A stretch of DNA of 64,000 bases from Desmodesmus armatus (GCA_007449985.2 VIIQ02000001.1:1297501-1361500); one strand, 5' to 3'. Shown: positions 43,704 to 58,500, counted from the first letter of the stretch. Translations and numbers: made by a program. Notes: a model not told the origin generated them from the sequence alone.

Positions 43704-45690
43704 CTGCCAGTGTGTCTCAGGAGTTTCATGTGCACCAGTTTGAAGTTCACGAGGAATTTCTGGCGCTTTACGTGCTGACAGTAAGGACACTGCAAGTGCT
43801 TTAGCTCAGGGCTGCCCTGAATTGTCAGGACTGAGCTACTGGGGCTTGGGTGTGGTGGTGGGGTCTGGGTGGTGGCCTGCTTGGCTGTGTGGGGCTCGTA
43901 ACACACCACAGCACAGCGTGGTGCTGTGTAGGTGCGGGCGTTTTACTGTCCAGCCTGCAGGCTGCATCACATGTCTTGCCGTTACTGTGGGGTTTGCACA
44001 TCGGCTGTCACAGCTGTCACGCTAGCCATGCCTGCATGAGATGCTGCAGTGGAAGCCGTGGAGCCAACTGTGACTGTATGTTGCAGAGGCTTGAGCCTGC
44101 TTGTCAGTGGCAAGTGCCAGAGTCCCCGGGCTGGATCATGGCTACCTGGTTATTCATAAGTAGGTATCGGCAGGGACATCTGCCAATGTGCATGGCCCCA
44201 AACCCTTGCAAGGCATAACACCAGCTTAGTCAAGCGTGCTCTTCTTCGGGACATCAACCTTTGAGACATCAAGACTGCCTTGCAATGTACTTGACACTCT
44301 GCACCCTGCCAGCTGGCAGTACATGCGCGTCCTTGTCAGGTGCCGGCTATCTAAGTAACGCCAGGGTATTACCAGGGTTAAACAATAGAGCTACAGTATA
44401 TGTGTTCATCTGTTGGGCGATGCAAACAAGTTGACTCTTAGTTATCGCTGCATAGCCTATTGGTCGCACAAGCCTGCAGCTGATTGTCGCACACTGGTCG
44501 TTTTCGCGGTCGCCTCTGGTGTCCCGGACAAGCATGCAGGCCGCATCTGTACATAGTTCACGGGCAATGACGGTTTGCAGACAGCTGACAGCATGGGCGG
44601 GAACAACAATCAAAGGGCGGGAGCCTGAGCTCAGGTTGGAGCCATGGACGGGCGTGCCAGAGATGTATGAGGGCATGCTGGAGCTGCAGCAGCGGGCTAT
44701 TGCAGAGGCGTATGACAAATTGTGAGTGTACTCGGCTAAGCAGCTGGCTTACAGGCTTGGGGCGGGCCAGGTTGCAAGAACCGTCGACATGCTTTGCTGA
44801 CTAGAGAGTGCCATTCGTGTCCGCATGATTACGCTAAGCTCGTTGCCAGCCCGCATATATAGGGCATAATTGTTTTGGAGCGTGTCTGCTGTAGCCAAGT
44901 ACAATCACTCAGTCACCACTGCAGCTGACATGGAGTGTGCCAGCAGCCCTTCCAGCCACTGTTTGCTTGGCATCATGAAGTCACTATATTGATTTTCGAA
45001 CCATAAGGAACAAAGAACTCATGGAGCTGCTCTTGCTGATGTTGCCTTCCCTGCAGTTTCAAGGACAAAACTGTGCACAAGCAGTTCGCCGTCACAAACT
45101 GGAGCGCCCGCATTCATAAAACAACAGCTCTCTACTTCACGCTGCCACCACAGAGCAGCAGCAGCACCAGCAAGGGATACTACATTTACGTGCTGCAGGT
45201 GGACCCGTGGCCAAGTGAGGACAGCACATGGCGGCTGGACTGCCAGGCTGGTTTCAAGCAGTGGCCCTCAGGCACAGAGGCTGTGCTGTGGACACAAAGC
45301 ACTAGCCCAGCTGCAGGCTGGCACAGAACGCTGGTGAGGCGGTGCTCTGCAGAGGAGTACATGCAGCTGGAGCATTGCAGTTTCCGAAAGGCTGCCCTGC
45401 CACCCAAGCCCAGCAGCAGCGACCGCAACAGCAGCAGCAAGCAGGCCCTCAGCAATCTGGCGACTCGCCATCAAAGATACCAGGCGGCTGTTGCAGCAGC
45501 TGAGGCTGAGAGGGCTGGAATGTGCCGCAAGAAGGCTCTGCATGCCTGGCTCAACGCTGTCAAGGGCCGGGAGCTGCGGGCGGGCCCCGCACGCAAACTG
45601 CCAGGTGATGAGGGCATCCCACGTACACCAGCCAGGGAATGGCGCATGCTGTTGAAGGCTGTGGCTGCCAGCCTGGAAAGGGGTGCGTAG
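43704..45690 (+). CDS. Unrecognised protein, at least four exons, 5' end unresolved
   Basis: I do not recognise the family. Exons 43704-43780, 44087-44163, 44581-44721 and 45057-45690 join in frame with GT-AG introns, giving about 308 residues. If the ATG at 43559 is used, the first exon is 43559-43780 without an intron. Visible content: an acidic/aromatic start (QEFHVHQFEVHEEF), Trp-rich segments (QWQVPESPGWIMATW, LEPWTGVPEMYEG), then KQFAVTNWSARIHKTTALYF with a beta-like pattern, YYIYVLQVDPWPSEDSTW, and WPSGTEAVLWTQ. The last part is basic with Ser runs and ends EWRMLLKAVAASLERGA before the stop. Paired Trp/Tyr strands suggest a beta-sandwich or binding domain. It runs toward the kinesin 3' end, leaving about 830 bases between them. 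Confidence 0.6.
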
Positions 45691-46517
45691 TATTGCTGCA
45701 TCTACAGTTCTGGTGCTCAGCCGTGACTTCTTCTTTCAGCCGTGACGGCAGTGCCTGGCTCAGGCCTTGATGCCAGTATCGGTACAAGGGGCCCCTGGTG
45801 TCGCAGTGCCAGCTCCCATGCGAGCAAGAGCAGGTTTGGGGTCAGTCAGGGTCCTGGCTGTTGTGGGTTGTGGCTGCTGTTTTCAGCATGTGTGTGGTGG
45901 TGCTGACAGCAGTGCTGTCTAGTGGCTCGGATGAGGAGCTTCTGCATTATCACAACATTGCACACAGCTTGTTTGGCTCTGCCCAGCTGGCAGTTGCTGG
46001 GTGCCATGAGCCACATTGTTGCGTGCTGACGGCAGTGCTTTCAGGAGATGGAGTTATGTTGTGTGAAGCATCTTGCAAGAGCAGTTGGTGGTGTGCTGAG
46101 GTCCAGGGGTAACACTGGGCAGCTATTGTAGGAACATGATACGATGGTGTGTATGCTTTATTGGGTGGATATCTGTTTTCAACGGCTGTTGTCCAGTGCT
46201 GGCCAGCACAAGTGGCTGCAGAAAGCGAGGAGCCTGCAGAGTGTGGGTGTTGGTGTGCGCTGATTGTCAGAAGAAGTGGTAACTTGTGCTGCATGCATCG
46301 AGAATACGTCATGACTTTTGATCAAGGCACGCAAGTACATCCATCATGGCCCCCAATCATCATGAATCATCATGAGGGTTCTTGTCACACATGTACTGCA
46401 GACAGCCACACTGCAGACAGCCACACCCAAGCCACTACCTTAGACTGACAGGGATGTTGCTCACTTGCTATGCTACACAAGCTGCATGCTGTACACAGCT
46501 CAACCTAGTTCACACTA
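45691..46517. other. Convergent intergenic region
   Basis: This holds the 3' flanks of the unrecognised plus-strand gene and of the kinesin. No exon-like frame was found. Short related phrases such as gtgctgac(a/g)gcagtgct occur near 45900 and 46025, showing a small local duplication. Confidence 0.4.
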
Positions 46518-49500
46518 CTACTGTGTCACGTTCTCCTTGCCGCCTTGAGCGAGCCCTGATGGGCGACCAGCAGCCGCAGCAGCTGCTGCTGCAGCCTTGC
46601 TGCTTCCAGCCACTGCTGCTCGCTGGTGCTGCTGCTGCTGGTCTGCCTGTGCTCTCAATATTTTCTCGTACTTCTGCATGGCACAAACAGCACAAAGCGG
46701 TCAGGAGACAAGCCCGGTCAATCGCAGCCACCGTCGCCTGTCAATATACCAGCAGTGACACAACACGTAGAGACCCTGATGTTCAGCTACCGCCTGCGTT
46801 TGGACGTGCGACGTGCCGATGCAACCATCACAACTCAGTAAGCAAGTAAGTCACTACAAATATGGAGACACACTGTCGAAAGTCAAGGCCCAGAGGGAGG
46901 TGTATGACTAGCATGCTAGACTACCACACCCACGACCTGTCACGACCCACCTTGACTTTGTTGGTGAGAAAGTCTACCTCATATTCCAGGCTGCGCTGAT
47001 CCTCCAGCTTGGCCAGCAGCTCAGCGCCCTGCTTCACCTCTGCCACGTCCTGCCGCAGCCGGTACAGCAGCGCCTGCAGCTTCTGCTCAGCACGCTTGCT
47101 CTTGCGCAGCTCAATCTCCAGTGCTGCCGCACGCTCCTGCAGCACAGACAAGAGCACACACGTGTTCCTATCGCACACGATACTCAACCTGCGCCTTTGC
47201 CTATCCAGAGTTGCAAGGCTGTGAGACAAGTCAACAGCTGCTGACATATGCCTTGCGGAATCAGATGGGCTCTCTAGCTGCTAGCTGAAATGACTACCTG
47301 CAAAAACAACCAGTAACCACCCATCGGCTGTTCAGCACAGCAGAAGCCCCGGCCGGTGGAGAGCCCATTTTACCTGCATAGCAGCCAGGCCAGGGCCCTC
47401 AGCTGCGGCCGCAGCTGGTCCGCCAGCCACCCCATGCTTTGCCTGCTGCAGCTCCGCCCCCAGGCGCTCATTGTCCTGCTGCAGCCAGTGGATGTGGCTC
47501 TCAAGCTGCAGCACCTTGGCGTTCAGCTCGGCAGTCTTGAAGTCCGCCAGCTGCTTCACCTGCACCCAGGCAAAGGATGCCACCGCAGCACAGCACAGCG
47601 CAAGGGTCAAAGCTCAGGCAAGTCGACTTCTTTTGCAGAGTCTGTGTGGTGTTCAAAACCTCGGGAGCAGGCACTCCATTATTCCAGGCACAACAACATT
47701 GATGAAAAGGCATGCCAGATCATGCGAAGCCATGAACAGATGGTGTCTGCCACCAGATCTGATGACAGTGAGAGTCCAACCTGGAAACATGGCCATCCAC
47801 AGCTCATCCACAGCTCACCTCCTGCAGCTCCTCGTTCTGCAGTGCTGCTATGGACAGTGTGTGGCCACCCTTGAGCCTGAGCAGCTCCGCCTGCAGCACC
47901 TCCACCTGCTTGCTGGCGTGGCTGTTCTGTGCCAGCAGGGCCTCCACCTCAGCAGACGCCTTGGCCTGCAGTGCTGCCACCTGCTCCTCAGCACGCCGCA
48001 TGGAGGCACTGCAAGCACAGCCATACAGCACGCAACGCACCAGATGACGCAACAGATGATGCAGAAGTTGGGGCGGGTTGCATGTACATTCTTGACCGTT
48101 ATTGTCAGTTATAGTGGGCACAGCTCTTGCTGGGTGTGGGCAGTGCTGTCGGAGGGCCTACAGTGCTCAGCACCAGCAAACTGCACACAGGCTCTGCAAG
48201 TGCAGCCATTGCTGTTGCAGTCCCGTACCTGTGCTGCTGTACCTCCTGGGTGTGCTTGCGCGTCACCTCTGACAGCTGCTGCTGAAGCTCCTGCTGATGC
48301 TGCTGCGCCTGTGCCAGAGTGGCGCTGCTGTCCTGCATCTGCGCATCCAGCTGCTTCTGCAACTCTCTGCACTGCTGCTTGCCAAGGTCCAGCTGGCGCC
48401 GCAGCTCCTCCTGCACGCCCTCACTTGCGGCAGCAGCCTTCTGCAGGGCCACAGCCTGCTGCCGCAGCTGCAGCACACACAAACACAACGCAAGCAGTCC
48501 CAGGGTGGGTGTCAACGGTTGAACAAGCTGGCACTGGAGGCAATCTTCGCTGTACGTGTTGCCATACTACACGCATACTGTCCTGTCTGTCCGAGACTCT
48601 ACCACACGCTGGTATGATAGTGATTGGCCCACTCATCCTCTGCACACAGAAAGCCCAGGGCATGTTCTTTGTGTAAGCCATACAGTACAGCATCGAACAC
48701 CGTCAAGGCATGTTGCAGCTACCAGCACTGCCTCCAAGAGGCCCCAACAGCGTGTTGGCCTACCTGTTCATTCTCAGTCATGAGGCGGCCTGCATCCCGC
48801 TGCAGCTGCTCAACCTCCGCTGCCTTCCCTGCCAGCTGCTGTGCATGTGCTGCCAGAGCTGCTGCCTGCTGCTCGCAGGTGTGCTTCAGCTCCTGGCACT
48901 CCTGCAGCAGCTGGACCACCTGCTGCTTCTGCGGCCCATCTGCCAATGTCTGCCTGAGCTGTTGCAGCTGCTCTGCATCAGCTGCCACCCTGGACTGCAG
49001 CTCGGCAATCTGGCTTTGCAGCTGGTCGACAAGCTGCTGCTGGGGTGCAGACGCCAGCGCCTGCTGCAGTTGCTGCAGCTGTGCAGCATCAGCAGCAGCC
49101 TTTGCCTGCAGCCCATCAGCCAGTGACTGCAGCTGCTCAACCTGCTGCTGGGTTGGTGCAGCAGCCAGCTGCTGCTGCAGTTGCTGGATCTCCAACGCAT
49201 CTGCTGCAGCCTGTGACTGCAACCCACTGATCTGAGCATGCAGATGCTGCACCTCCTGCTGCAGTGCTGCTGCCCCTGCCTCTGTCGCATGAGCCCCCTG
49301 TGCTGCTTCGTCTTTGCAGCCCCTGAGCACGGCTGCATATGATGCAGCAGGCGGCACGGACGCAGCCTGCTGCTCAGCAGCATCCAGCCGCTGCTGCAGC
49401 TCCGCTAGCAGCTGCTCCTTTGCTGCCAGCTGCTGCTCCAGAGCCTTGCACTTCTGCTCTGCTGCCTTGAGGTCATCACCCATGCTGTCGATCTCCCACT

Positions 49501-52500
49501 TGAGGTGGTCCCGACTGCGTGCTGGTGTGTTGGGGTCCACCTCACTGGATAGGCCGTGCTTAGCTGCTACAGCCACAGCCTCCCTGTACTGGCCCTCCAG
49601 CTGCTGCAGCGCCTGCTGGAGCTCCTGGACCTGCTGGCTGAGTTGCTCTGCCTCAGCAGCCTTAGCCAGAGCAGCTGCCAGCTTTGCCTGTGCTGCTGCA
49701 CCAGCCTCTGCGCTGTGAGCGGCCGCAGTTGCTGCCTCCTGCTGTTGCTGCACAGACACCAGCAGCTCAGACAGCTGCTGCTGCAGCTGGTGCTTCTGCT
49801 GCTCCATGTGCTCCTTGGAGGCTGCAGCTGCTGTGTACTCCTGCTGCAGCTGCTCCTGCTGAGCAGCAAGCGCCTGGTAGGCTGCCTGCAGGGTGACTGT
49901 GTCTTGCTGCATCGCCTGCAGCTGTTCCTGCATGGCGGCTGTCTTGCCCTGCACCTGCTGCAGCTCCCCAGCAGCTGCCTGCAGCTCTGCAAGGGCTGCC
50001 TGGCTGCCATCCAGCTGCTCCTGCAGCGCCTGCACGGTGGCGACAGCAGCCTCATGCTCTGCCTGCAGGGCCAGCAGCTGCTCCTGTGTGGCGTCAAGCT
50101 GCTGCTGCAGCTCTGCACTCTTGCTGGTAGCAGCATCTGCATCCGCCCGCAGCTGCTCCAGTTGCTGGCTGCCACCTGTTGCTGCGGCCTGGCTGGCGGC
50201 CAGCTCCTGCTGGGCGGCCTGCACGGCAGAACAGCAGCAGATGTGTCATGTCAACACGGTTGCAAGCATTGCGTCTGTGTATGATGTTTCCATGGAAGTA
50301 GAAGCTGCACATGATATTGTTGCAACAAACAAAGGTGAAGCCCCAGGTGACAGTGCTGGTGTGAGTTGCCTAGTTGTGAACCACCAGAGTAACACCCACC
50401 TTGAGCTGCTGTTCTGCAGCCTGCACCTTGTCCTCCAGAGCTGCCTTCTCCTGGTCAGTGCTGTACTGCAGCTCGCTGAGGTCGTTGTAGGCCTGATCCA
50501 GCTGAGCCTGCAGTTCCTTCAGCTCTGACTTGTGGGCCTGCACACCACAGACACACAGGGGGATTGGGGGGGGGCTTGTCTGGTAGTGCGTTCCTTGCTG
50601 CTGCAGAACTCTCATGCTGCACAAGAGCTCGCCAGGTTGGCACTCTACCACGCAATGTGAGGCCACCTGGGGAGAATGTCCAGCACCAACATGCCGCACT
50701 GTCGTCAGTCAAAGGCTGGCCCCACCCTCCGGGTCACCACCCACCTCCTTGAGCTCATCTGACTTGGTCTGCCATGCCTGCACCTCCGTGGTGCTGCTGG
50801 ACTTGATCTGTGCCAGATCTGCCTCCCTTGCTGCCAGTGCCTGTGTTGCATCACTGGCGGCCTGCTGCTGCTGGGACAGTTGCACCTTGAGGTCATCAAC
50901 AAGGTCCTGCATGGCAGCAGTCACACCACATGCACAACTGTGTTAGCATGAAGCACCACAACATGCATGCAGCCTTATGGCCAGACTACCCAGTTGGCCC
51001 TAACAGGAGTTGGCATCTGCCATGCTGCCTGGCGTGGATACTGCGTGTTGCACCCCCCACGATCTGGCTTGTCAGTGGATGTTGTGTGTGGTGTCACAAG
51101 TACCTGCAGCTGCTGCTTGCTGCCGTCCAGCTCAGCCACGTGTGCCTTGGCCTTGTTGAGTTCAGTGGTGACGTTGTCCAGCCGCAGCTCCAGCTTCTTC
51201 TTCTCATCAACAGCTGACTGCATGTTGCCTGCAGCCACAGGGGGCGGCAGCCGCAGCAGTCCCCATCAAGGTGAAATTTACTGGTGCAGCGTGGTGCTGA
51301 AGCTACTTTGGCAGCATCAAGTGCATGTGAGGACGCACGTAGTGCTGACATGTGCATGTACAAGCACTATGCTGACGTCTTGTCAACCTGCACACAGTGC
51401 TGCCTACGCCACCTTCCGGCGCTCCAACAGGAAGAGCACCACATGCATTGGCAAGATCTGCACAGAGCGCCCCAGCCCCTCACCCTGCAGCGTGTTGCAC
51501 AGGTCGTACAGCTCCTGCTGCTGCTTCTCGTTGTTAGCAGCCCGTGTGGTTGCGGCATCCACCTCCAGCTGCAGCCGCTCCTTCTGGTGGGACAGCGCCT
51601 CCACCTGCAAGCAAGACGTTGTGTTGCTGACACCTGTCACACCAGTAGCACAACTGCAGTACGCCTGTGGCACACCAGTAGTACCCCTGTAGGTATAAAG
51701 CTTCAATAACCCATGCACGCCATCAATTGGTGTCACAGGGAAACAGTTGGTCGGTACAGCGTGCTTCAATCACCTGGCTCTGCAGCTGCTGCTTGTCGGT
51801 GTTCAGCTGCTGCTCCTTGGAGGAGGCGGCTGCCCGCTGCTCCTCGAGCTTGAAGCGCAGGTCTGACAGCTCCTCATGGGCCTTGCTGATCTGCTTCTGC
51901 AGCACCTCAATCTCAGGCAGGCGGCCCTGCATACATGCACATGTTGACGTCACCGTTCAGGTAGCGTCAGGCATGTCAGTCTGCTGGTTGGTGTTATGCC
52001 GCTCTGCTGTCATGAGAGTTTGTTGTCGATGGACCCACCCACATGCCACATTCTCATAGACTGCTGGCGTGGATGAGGCTAGTGTGTGGCTGCTTGGGTA
52101 TGTGTTGAACTGATGGACCCACCTCGGCATGCACACGGGCCTCCTGCGACTTCTGCAGGGCTGTCTTGGTGGTCTGCAGGTCTGCTGTGGCCTTGCTGTG
52201 CATCTGCTGCAGCTCGGCATGAGCCGGCTTGAGTGTGGACAGCTCGGTATCTGCTGCCTCCTTGTCTGCCTGCAGCTGCTTGTGCTTGCCGGTGAGCTGA
52301 GACAGCTCATCTGCCAGCTGCTGCTTGTGAGTGCACACCTGCAGTGGACACATGCACCACAAAAACATGTACGATGCACAGTCACGCCACTCTTCAGAGC
52401 AATGCTTTGAGAGGTATCATTGGGATACTGGCTACCATCAAAGTGGGTCATGTTAGCACAGCAACACGTGTCCACACCTGCACCTGGCAACAGGTCAGCG

Positions 52501-55500
52501 TCTGGCCCGCCTGCTGACTGGTGATAGTTGTGCAAGCTTCATGGCGCCATCATTGTGCACGAGCTGCAGCTGAGATCAGCCAGCAGCACGGTGCAACTGC
52601 TGAGGCGTTACTTGTGCTGGTGTGAACGTAGGACTGCATGCTCTGAGATGCAACCACCAGGGTTTGGTGGCCATCTCCAGCTGGTGAGATCCCTGGCCCC
52701 CGCCTCCCCAGCAGTGATGTTCCCAGCCGCCAGTCCCCATACAAGCAGTGCAGCAGACAGCCATGCGCCACTTGCCTTGCTGTGCTCCTGCTGCAGCTCC
52801 TGCAGGCTGCGGCTGGTCTCAGATGAGGATGCCTCAAGGCTGGACAGCTGCTCAGTCAGAGTCTCCACACTCGCTGCACCAACAAACAGCAGCATTGCAA
52901 GACAACACACCACCCAGACAAGATTGCTTGATGGTCTCTGGTTCTCATCAAGAAGCAAACACGCCTAGGTGCCCTTTGTGGAAGGTGCCTTGGCCTAGGT
53001 GTGCATCATGGCAACAAAGTCTGATACAGAAGGCATGGTTGCAGTGGCATGTCAGGCACCCAACCCACCTTGCAGCTCATCCCGTGCAGCAGTGGTTGAT
53101 GCCAGCAGCTCCTCCAGCTGCTGCAGCTTGTCCTCCAGCTCTGCCTTGCTCTTTGTGAGCCCAGCCTCTGAGGCCTGCAACTCAGCCACCTGCTTGTCCA
53201 GTGAGGAGCACTCACCTGCAGCATCAGCATCAGCGCACACACATGCGCCCACATGCCTCAGTTGATATTTGTCATGTGAGTAGGCAAGCATGGGGTATGG
53301 CAAGCTGTGCCAAGCTGCCAGTTGCTGTGCCCCAGGATGCTGCGCCGCACAGCCTGCCTGTTAATGCCTCTGACGGAGACATGTGAGTCATGAACTGTGG
53401 CATGCAGTCAAAGTGTGCATATTTGCCGATATGCATGCATGCTGGAGTCTGCATGCTGGAGTCTGCAACCCACTTGTCTTGGCCAGCAGGTCCATCTGAG
53501 TGCGCTGCAGCTCCAGCTGCAAGTTCTTGTACTTGTCCTCTGCTATGGACAGTGCGTCCTTGGTCTTGTTCAAGCCCACCAATATCGTCTCACGACGCTT
53601 CTCAGCCTGGCATACAGCAGCAGACACATGAGCGCAGCAGATGGCATTGGATGATGATGGTGACCTATGCGCACACCCCACTGCCCAAGGTTGCACCTGC
53701 TGCAGCGAGTAGCAAGCAGTGAGGACTCTGGCCAAGTGTGGTGCCAATCTACACCACCCCATGTTGCAACATGTGGCTGCTGCCAGCATGTGTGTGGTCT
53801 ATTCACCTGTGCGTCCTTCTTCTCCAGGTTCTTCTCCAGCAGCGTGGACTTGCTGTTGAGCTGCTTCAGCTGCCTCTCCAGGTTGGACTTGTCCTGCACG
53901 CAGCAACACACCACCACCACCACCAGGGAAACTTCTGTCAGTAAGGCGCTATGACACTTCATACCTGCTGTCCAGCAGGTTAGTAGAGGCAGCAGCAAGT
54001 GAGGGTGCATGCGTCCCATGTACAAAACAAAGGCGCATGAATCAACAGGCAGGCCAACGCTGCAGTCTGCTGCAGCAGGCCATCATGCCTTGCCACAGCA
54101 AGCAGACCACACCTGTTTGAATCAAGCTCAGTGGCTTACAAACACATACCTGCAGTGCAGCCTGCTTGTCGGACACTGCCACCTTGAGCTTGGCCTCCAC
54201 ATCCTGCAGCTTCTTCTTGGCCGCCTCCAGGTCCTTGGCCGTCACGTCCTTGCTCTTCTGGCCCATCTTGCTCTCCTGCTGCAGCTTCTGCAGCTCTTGC
54301 TTCATAGCAGCAAGCTCCTGCTTGTGCTTCACCCTGCAGAACACCAGAACCCCACACTATCTTCAATACAGCTCCAGCCCCAAGCTGCAGATCAGTGACG
54401 CACGCAGCCGGCAGATGCACTCCCCCTAGCCAAACCTTGCCACACGTGCCGTTGCCTTCAGTGACCCTGCTCCCGACAGTCTTTACAAGACAACCCCATA
54501 CAGTGGGGGAAATTGTGATACCAGACGAATACACGAACGAGCATGTGTGTGGCCCCACCTTGCCTCCCTGAGCTCCTCCTTTGCATTCAGCACCCCAGAG
54601 GCCTCAGCCAGCTTGGCCTTCATAGCGTCAATCTCCTGCTGTGCTGCGGCTGCAGCTGTGTTGGCCTCTGCCTCGGCAGCTCGTGCCGCCTCCATGGCCT
54701 TCTTCAAGAGCTCGTTGGTGCTGTCCAGGCTGGACTGCAGCTGCTGGACCTCAGCCTCAGCCGCAGCCTGCACAGACGCACGCAACAATCGGCACAACCA
54801 GCATTCAGTGAACCAGAGCACACTGCCGAGCAGATAGAGATAAGCTGCGTCACCTTAGCCACCTTCACTAGCTTTTGACCTGCAGTTTAGGTGCAGCTGC
54901 ACAGCGCATCCACCAGCTAGCATGCCCGCTGCTCCCGTTTCCTGGACAGCTGGAGTGCAATCACGCACGCTCCCTTCTTACAGCAGAGTGCCTGGCACTC
55001 CTGCACAACGTCGATCTATTTCATGCCACCCCCACGCGCACCTGAACCGCCTCCAACTCTGCCTGCAACTTCTTCATGTCACCCTCCTGCTGCTCCTGCA
55101 CCTGCTGCAGCTGGACCGCCGCTGCTTCCTGAGCCGCCTGCAGCTCCTTTGCAGCGTCTGCCTTGGCCGTCTCCAGGGCCTGTGCTGCTGCCTCTGCTGC
55201 CGCCTGCTGCTCTGCTGCCGCCTGTTCAGCCTCCTGTTCAAGCACCTCAATGCGCTCCTTGGCTGCGGCTGCACATGCCTGGCTCTCTCCTGCAGCAACA
55301 GATCCACATCAAAAGGTCAACAGGGACAACTGATGGGCACCTACCAGGATGGGAGCAGGCACAGCAAGCGCATCATCGCGCCAACCGCACTGCAGCATCC
55401 ACAATTGCTGTACAACCAACAATCTGCACAAGCACAGGGTAGTGGCCAGCCGCCAAGAGGGGCAAACACACTCACCGAGCTGGCCCTGCAGGTCTGCAAT

Positions 55501-58500
55501 GCTGGCATTCAACTCCTGCAGCTGCTCCAGCTGCTGCTGGATGGTGTCTGCATGCTGTGCCAGCTGCTCCTTCAGGCTGTCCTGAGCCGCCACTGCCTGC
55601 TGCATCTCCTGCTGAAGGCTAGCAATGGCATCCTGGTGGTTGGTCTGCAAGTGCACAGCAGCAGACGGCAGCAGACATGGTCAAGAATCCACTCCCCAGC
55701 TTCACCCATAGACAAAGTTCTACACCAGCTCAGCAGCAGGCAAGAGGAAGCTTCCAGGGACTGCAACGGCACTCCTCTGTCGGCACTTGGATCTGTTTCA
55801 AAGTGCAGTTGCAAATGTGCCATCACAAGGGTGTGTTTTGTGCCATGCGTTCTTTATCCTGAAGCAGCCCACCTCCAGCTTGGTGCGCTCCACTGCCAGC
55901 TTCTGGATCTCAACAGCATGCACCTCAGCAGCCTTGCTGGCTTCGTCCGCTGCAGCCTGCTTTGCCTGATGCAGCTGCTCCTGCAGCTCCTGCACAGCCT
56001 TGTTGGCAGCATCAAGGGATTCCTGCAGCACACAGCAGAGTGCAGCACAGGTTGCAGTAAGGTGCAATCTCAGCTTGTTTGACTGACAAGTAAGCATCAT
56101 TGGAGTAGTACAAAGCAACATGCAGTTCAGGGCAGACATGATGTCGGCTGTGCTGGCACTGTGAGGTTCAGCATGACGCACCTTCATCTCCTTCATCCGG
56201 ATCTCTGCCTCAGATGCGCGGGTTTCTGCCTCGACAGCCTTGTCCATAGCTGCCTTCAGCTCCTCTTCCTGCAAACAGACACACCCACAGCGCAGTCAGC
56301 AACCGAAGCGGCTTCAACCGCAGTGACAAGAAAAGCTAGCCTATGTGCTCATGCGCGCATGGCACCAAACCTTACCACTGTGGCAAGCTGACCGGTGCCT
56401 GCGCAAGGCAGCTAGCGTCCCCTAGACACACCTGCTTCTTCTGGTACAGGGGAGCCCGCTTGCGGCTCTCCAGGTCATGGATGTGGTCCTCCAGGCGCTT
56501 GTTGCAGTCATACAGCTCACGTGCTCGCTCCTCACTGCTGTCCAGCTTCTCCTGGGCAGCCTGAGAGGAGGGGGATCCAAGGCCAGCGCAGGGCAGAGGG
56601 GTGAGAAACACATGCAGAGAACCATCAGCACAGGGTAGGGCTGACAAGCGCCTCGCGGTCTTGCCCGGCGGGTTTGCAGCGCAGCTTTCAGCGCCATCCT
56701 GGTAATGCATGCCAACTGAGCATATCCTTACAGCACGCCTTGGCATAGCATGGGGCTCGTCACGTCAGTTCATGCCTGCACACCTGCAGCTCTTTGGCCA
56801 CTGTCCCGAGCTCTGCCGCTTTCTCCTTCATCTTGGCAGCCTGCTCCTGCACCTGCTGCTGGTGCTGCTGCTCACGCGCTTCCAGCAGGGACTGCTGAGT
56901 GGACTGCACCTCAAACTGGCCTCGCAGATCCAGCAAATCTGCATTGAGTTTCTTCAGCTGCTCTTTCAGCTTGCTGTTCTCCGCAGTCTGCTCCTGCAGC
57001 TGTGTGCTGAGCTGCTGTTTGGATGCGTCAGCTGCTTCCTCAGCATCTTCTGCTGCTTGCTCCGCTGCTGCAATGGCCTGCAGGTTGGCAAGCAGCAACA
57101 AGGCACACAGCACTGATGAGGGGCTGATCCCGCAACTGGCAGGTAGTTACAAGCTGCCAGCTCAGGCCCAGATGCATCCATTGATCGACGCTGCTGCCGG
57201 GTCACTTGGCCTATCACCTGATGGTGCCAAAAGGGCTCAGATCACAGTGTCATCCACAACCACAAACCTGCTCAGCCTTGCTCCTGCCAGCTGATGCCTC
57301 CTCCAGCTTCTTCTCCAGCTGCCTGTTCTGCCAGCGGGCTTGCTCAAGCTGCGGCAGCAGCTGTTCCTTCTCAGCAACCAACTGGTCCCGCTCAGACTCG
57401 GCAGCAGTCCTGGTGCCAGTCGCCTGCTGCATCTCCTCACTGATGGACCTGCAGCCGAGGACACCAGGGGAAGCAGTGCAGACGCATCAGCGCAGCCGTC
57501 TGATATACACACACTGAGCCGCCGACAGTGTTGCCGCCGGGTCGAAAAGCAGATGAGAAGTAAAATCTGATTGAAACAGCCGCCAGATACATTGAAGCAT
57601 GCGCACACAGTACAAGCACAGCTGCCGGTACTCACTGTTTGGCTGTTTCGCTGTCTTTCAGCTGCTGCTCTGCATCAGCCAGCTGCTGCCTGCTCTCTTC
57701 TGCCTCCGCTTCCAGCTCGCGCACCCGTTCTTGCAGCATCTCAACAAGCTCATTGTTCTGCACACACGATCGGGGCAGCACGCAGCACACAGTAATGAGC
57801 AGTGCTGCGCATATCTTGCCTGCATCACTGTAAGGCGCCCTACAACCAGTGCTCCTCGCCTGCTTGCAGGTTGTCGCAACAGCAGAAGACTTGCAAATGG
57901 ACAGCAAGCCGCCCTTACCTTCGCGCACGCAACGGAGGACTTGCGCACGTGGACAGAGGCAGGCAGCTGCGGCATGGCATCGTCACTGATATCCTCCTCA
58001 GCCTCAGGCATTGGCCGGGACTCTGCAGGCAGGAGCAGGCAGGGAGAGGAAGGAATGCAATGTCAGTATCAAGGGGGGAACCCAGCAGCGACCAATTTCA
58101 CTGCCGACACTTGCGTTTGCAACCAGCTGATGAGGTGCAGGCATGGGCCAAACACGGTCCTGCTGCGAGCAAACCACACTGCATCCCACCTGCCGCAGCG
58201 CTGTGGCGCGCGCTCTTGCTGGAGGGCTGCTCAGTCTCTGCTTCCTCGCCGATGGCAGACATGAGCAGGGAGTTGGCATCCTCATCAAGCGTACTCAGAG
58301 CCTGCAGCGGCCTCTTGCGGTTGCCAGCTTCTGCACACATGCAAACAGACACACACACACACACACACACGTCAATGCTCCCACACACAGCAGGCAGCTA
58401 CAAGGAGAGGCATGGCAGCTGCATCTGCAATGTGAGTGAGGACCCCCCTAGATTTATAAGCAGCTTGGACACGAGCGGTGTTGTGCATGGAAGGCATGTG

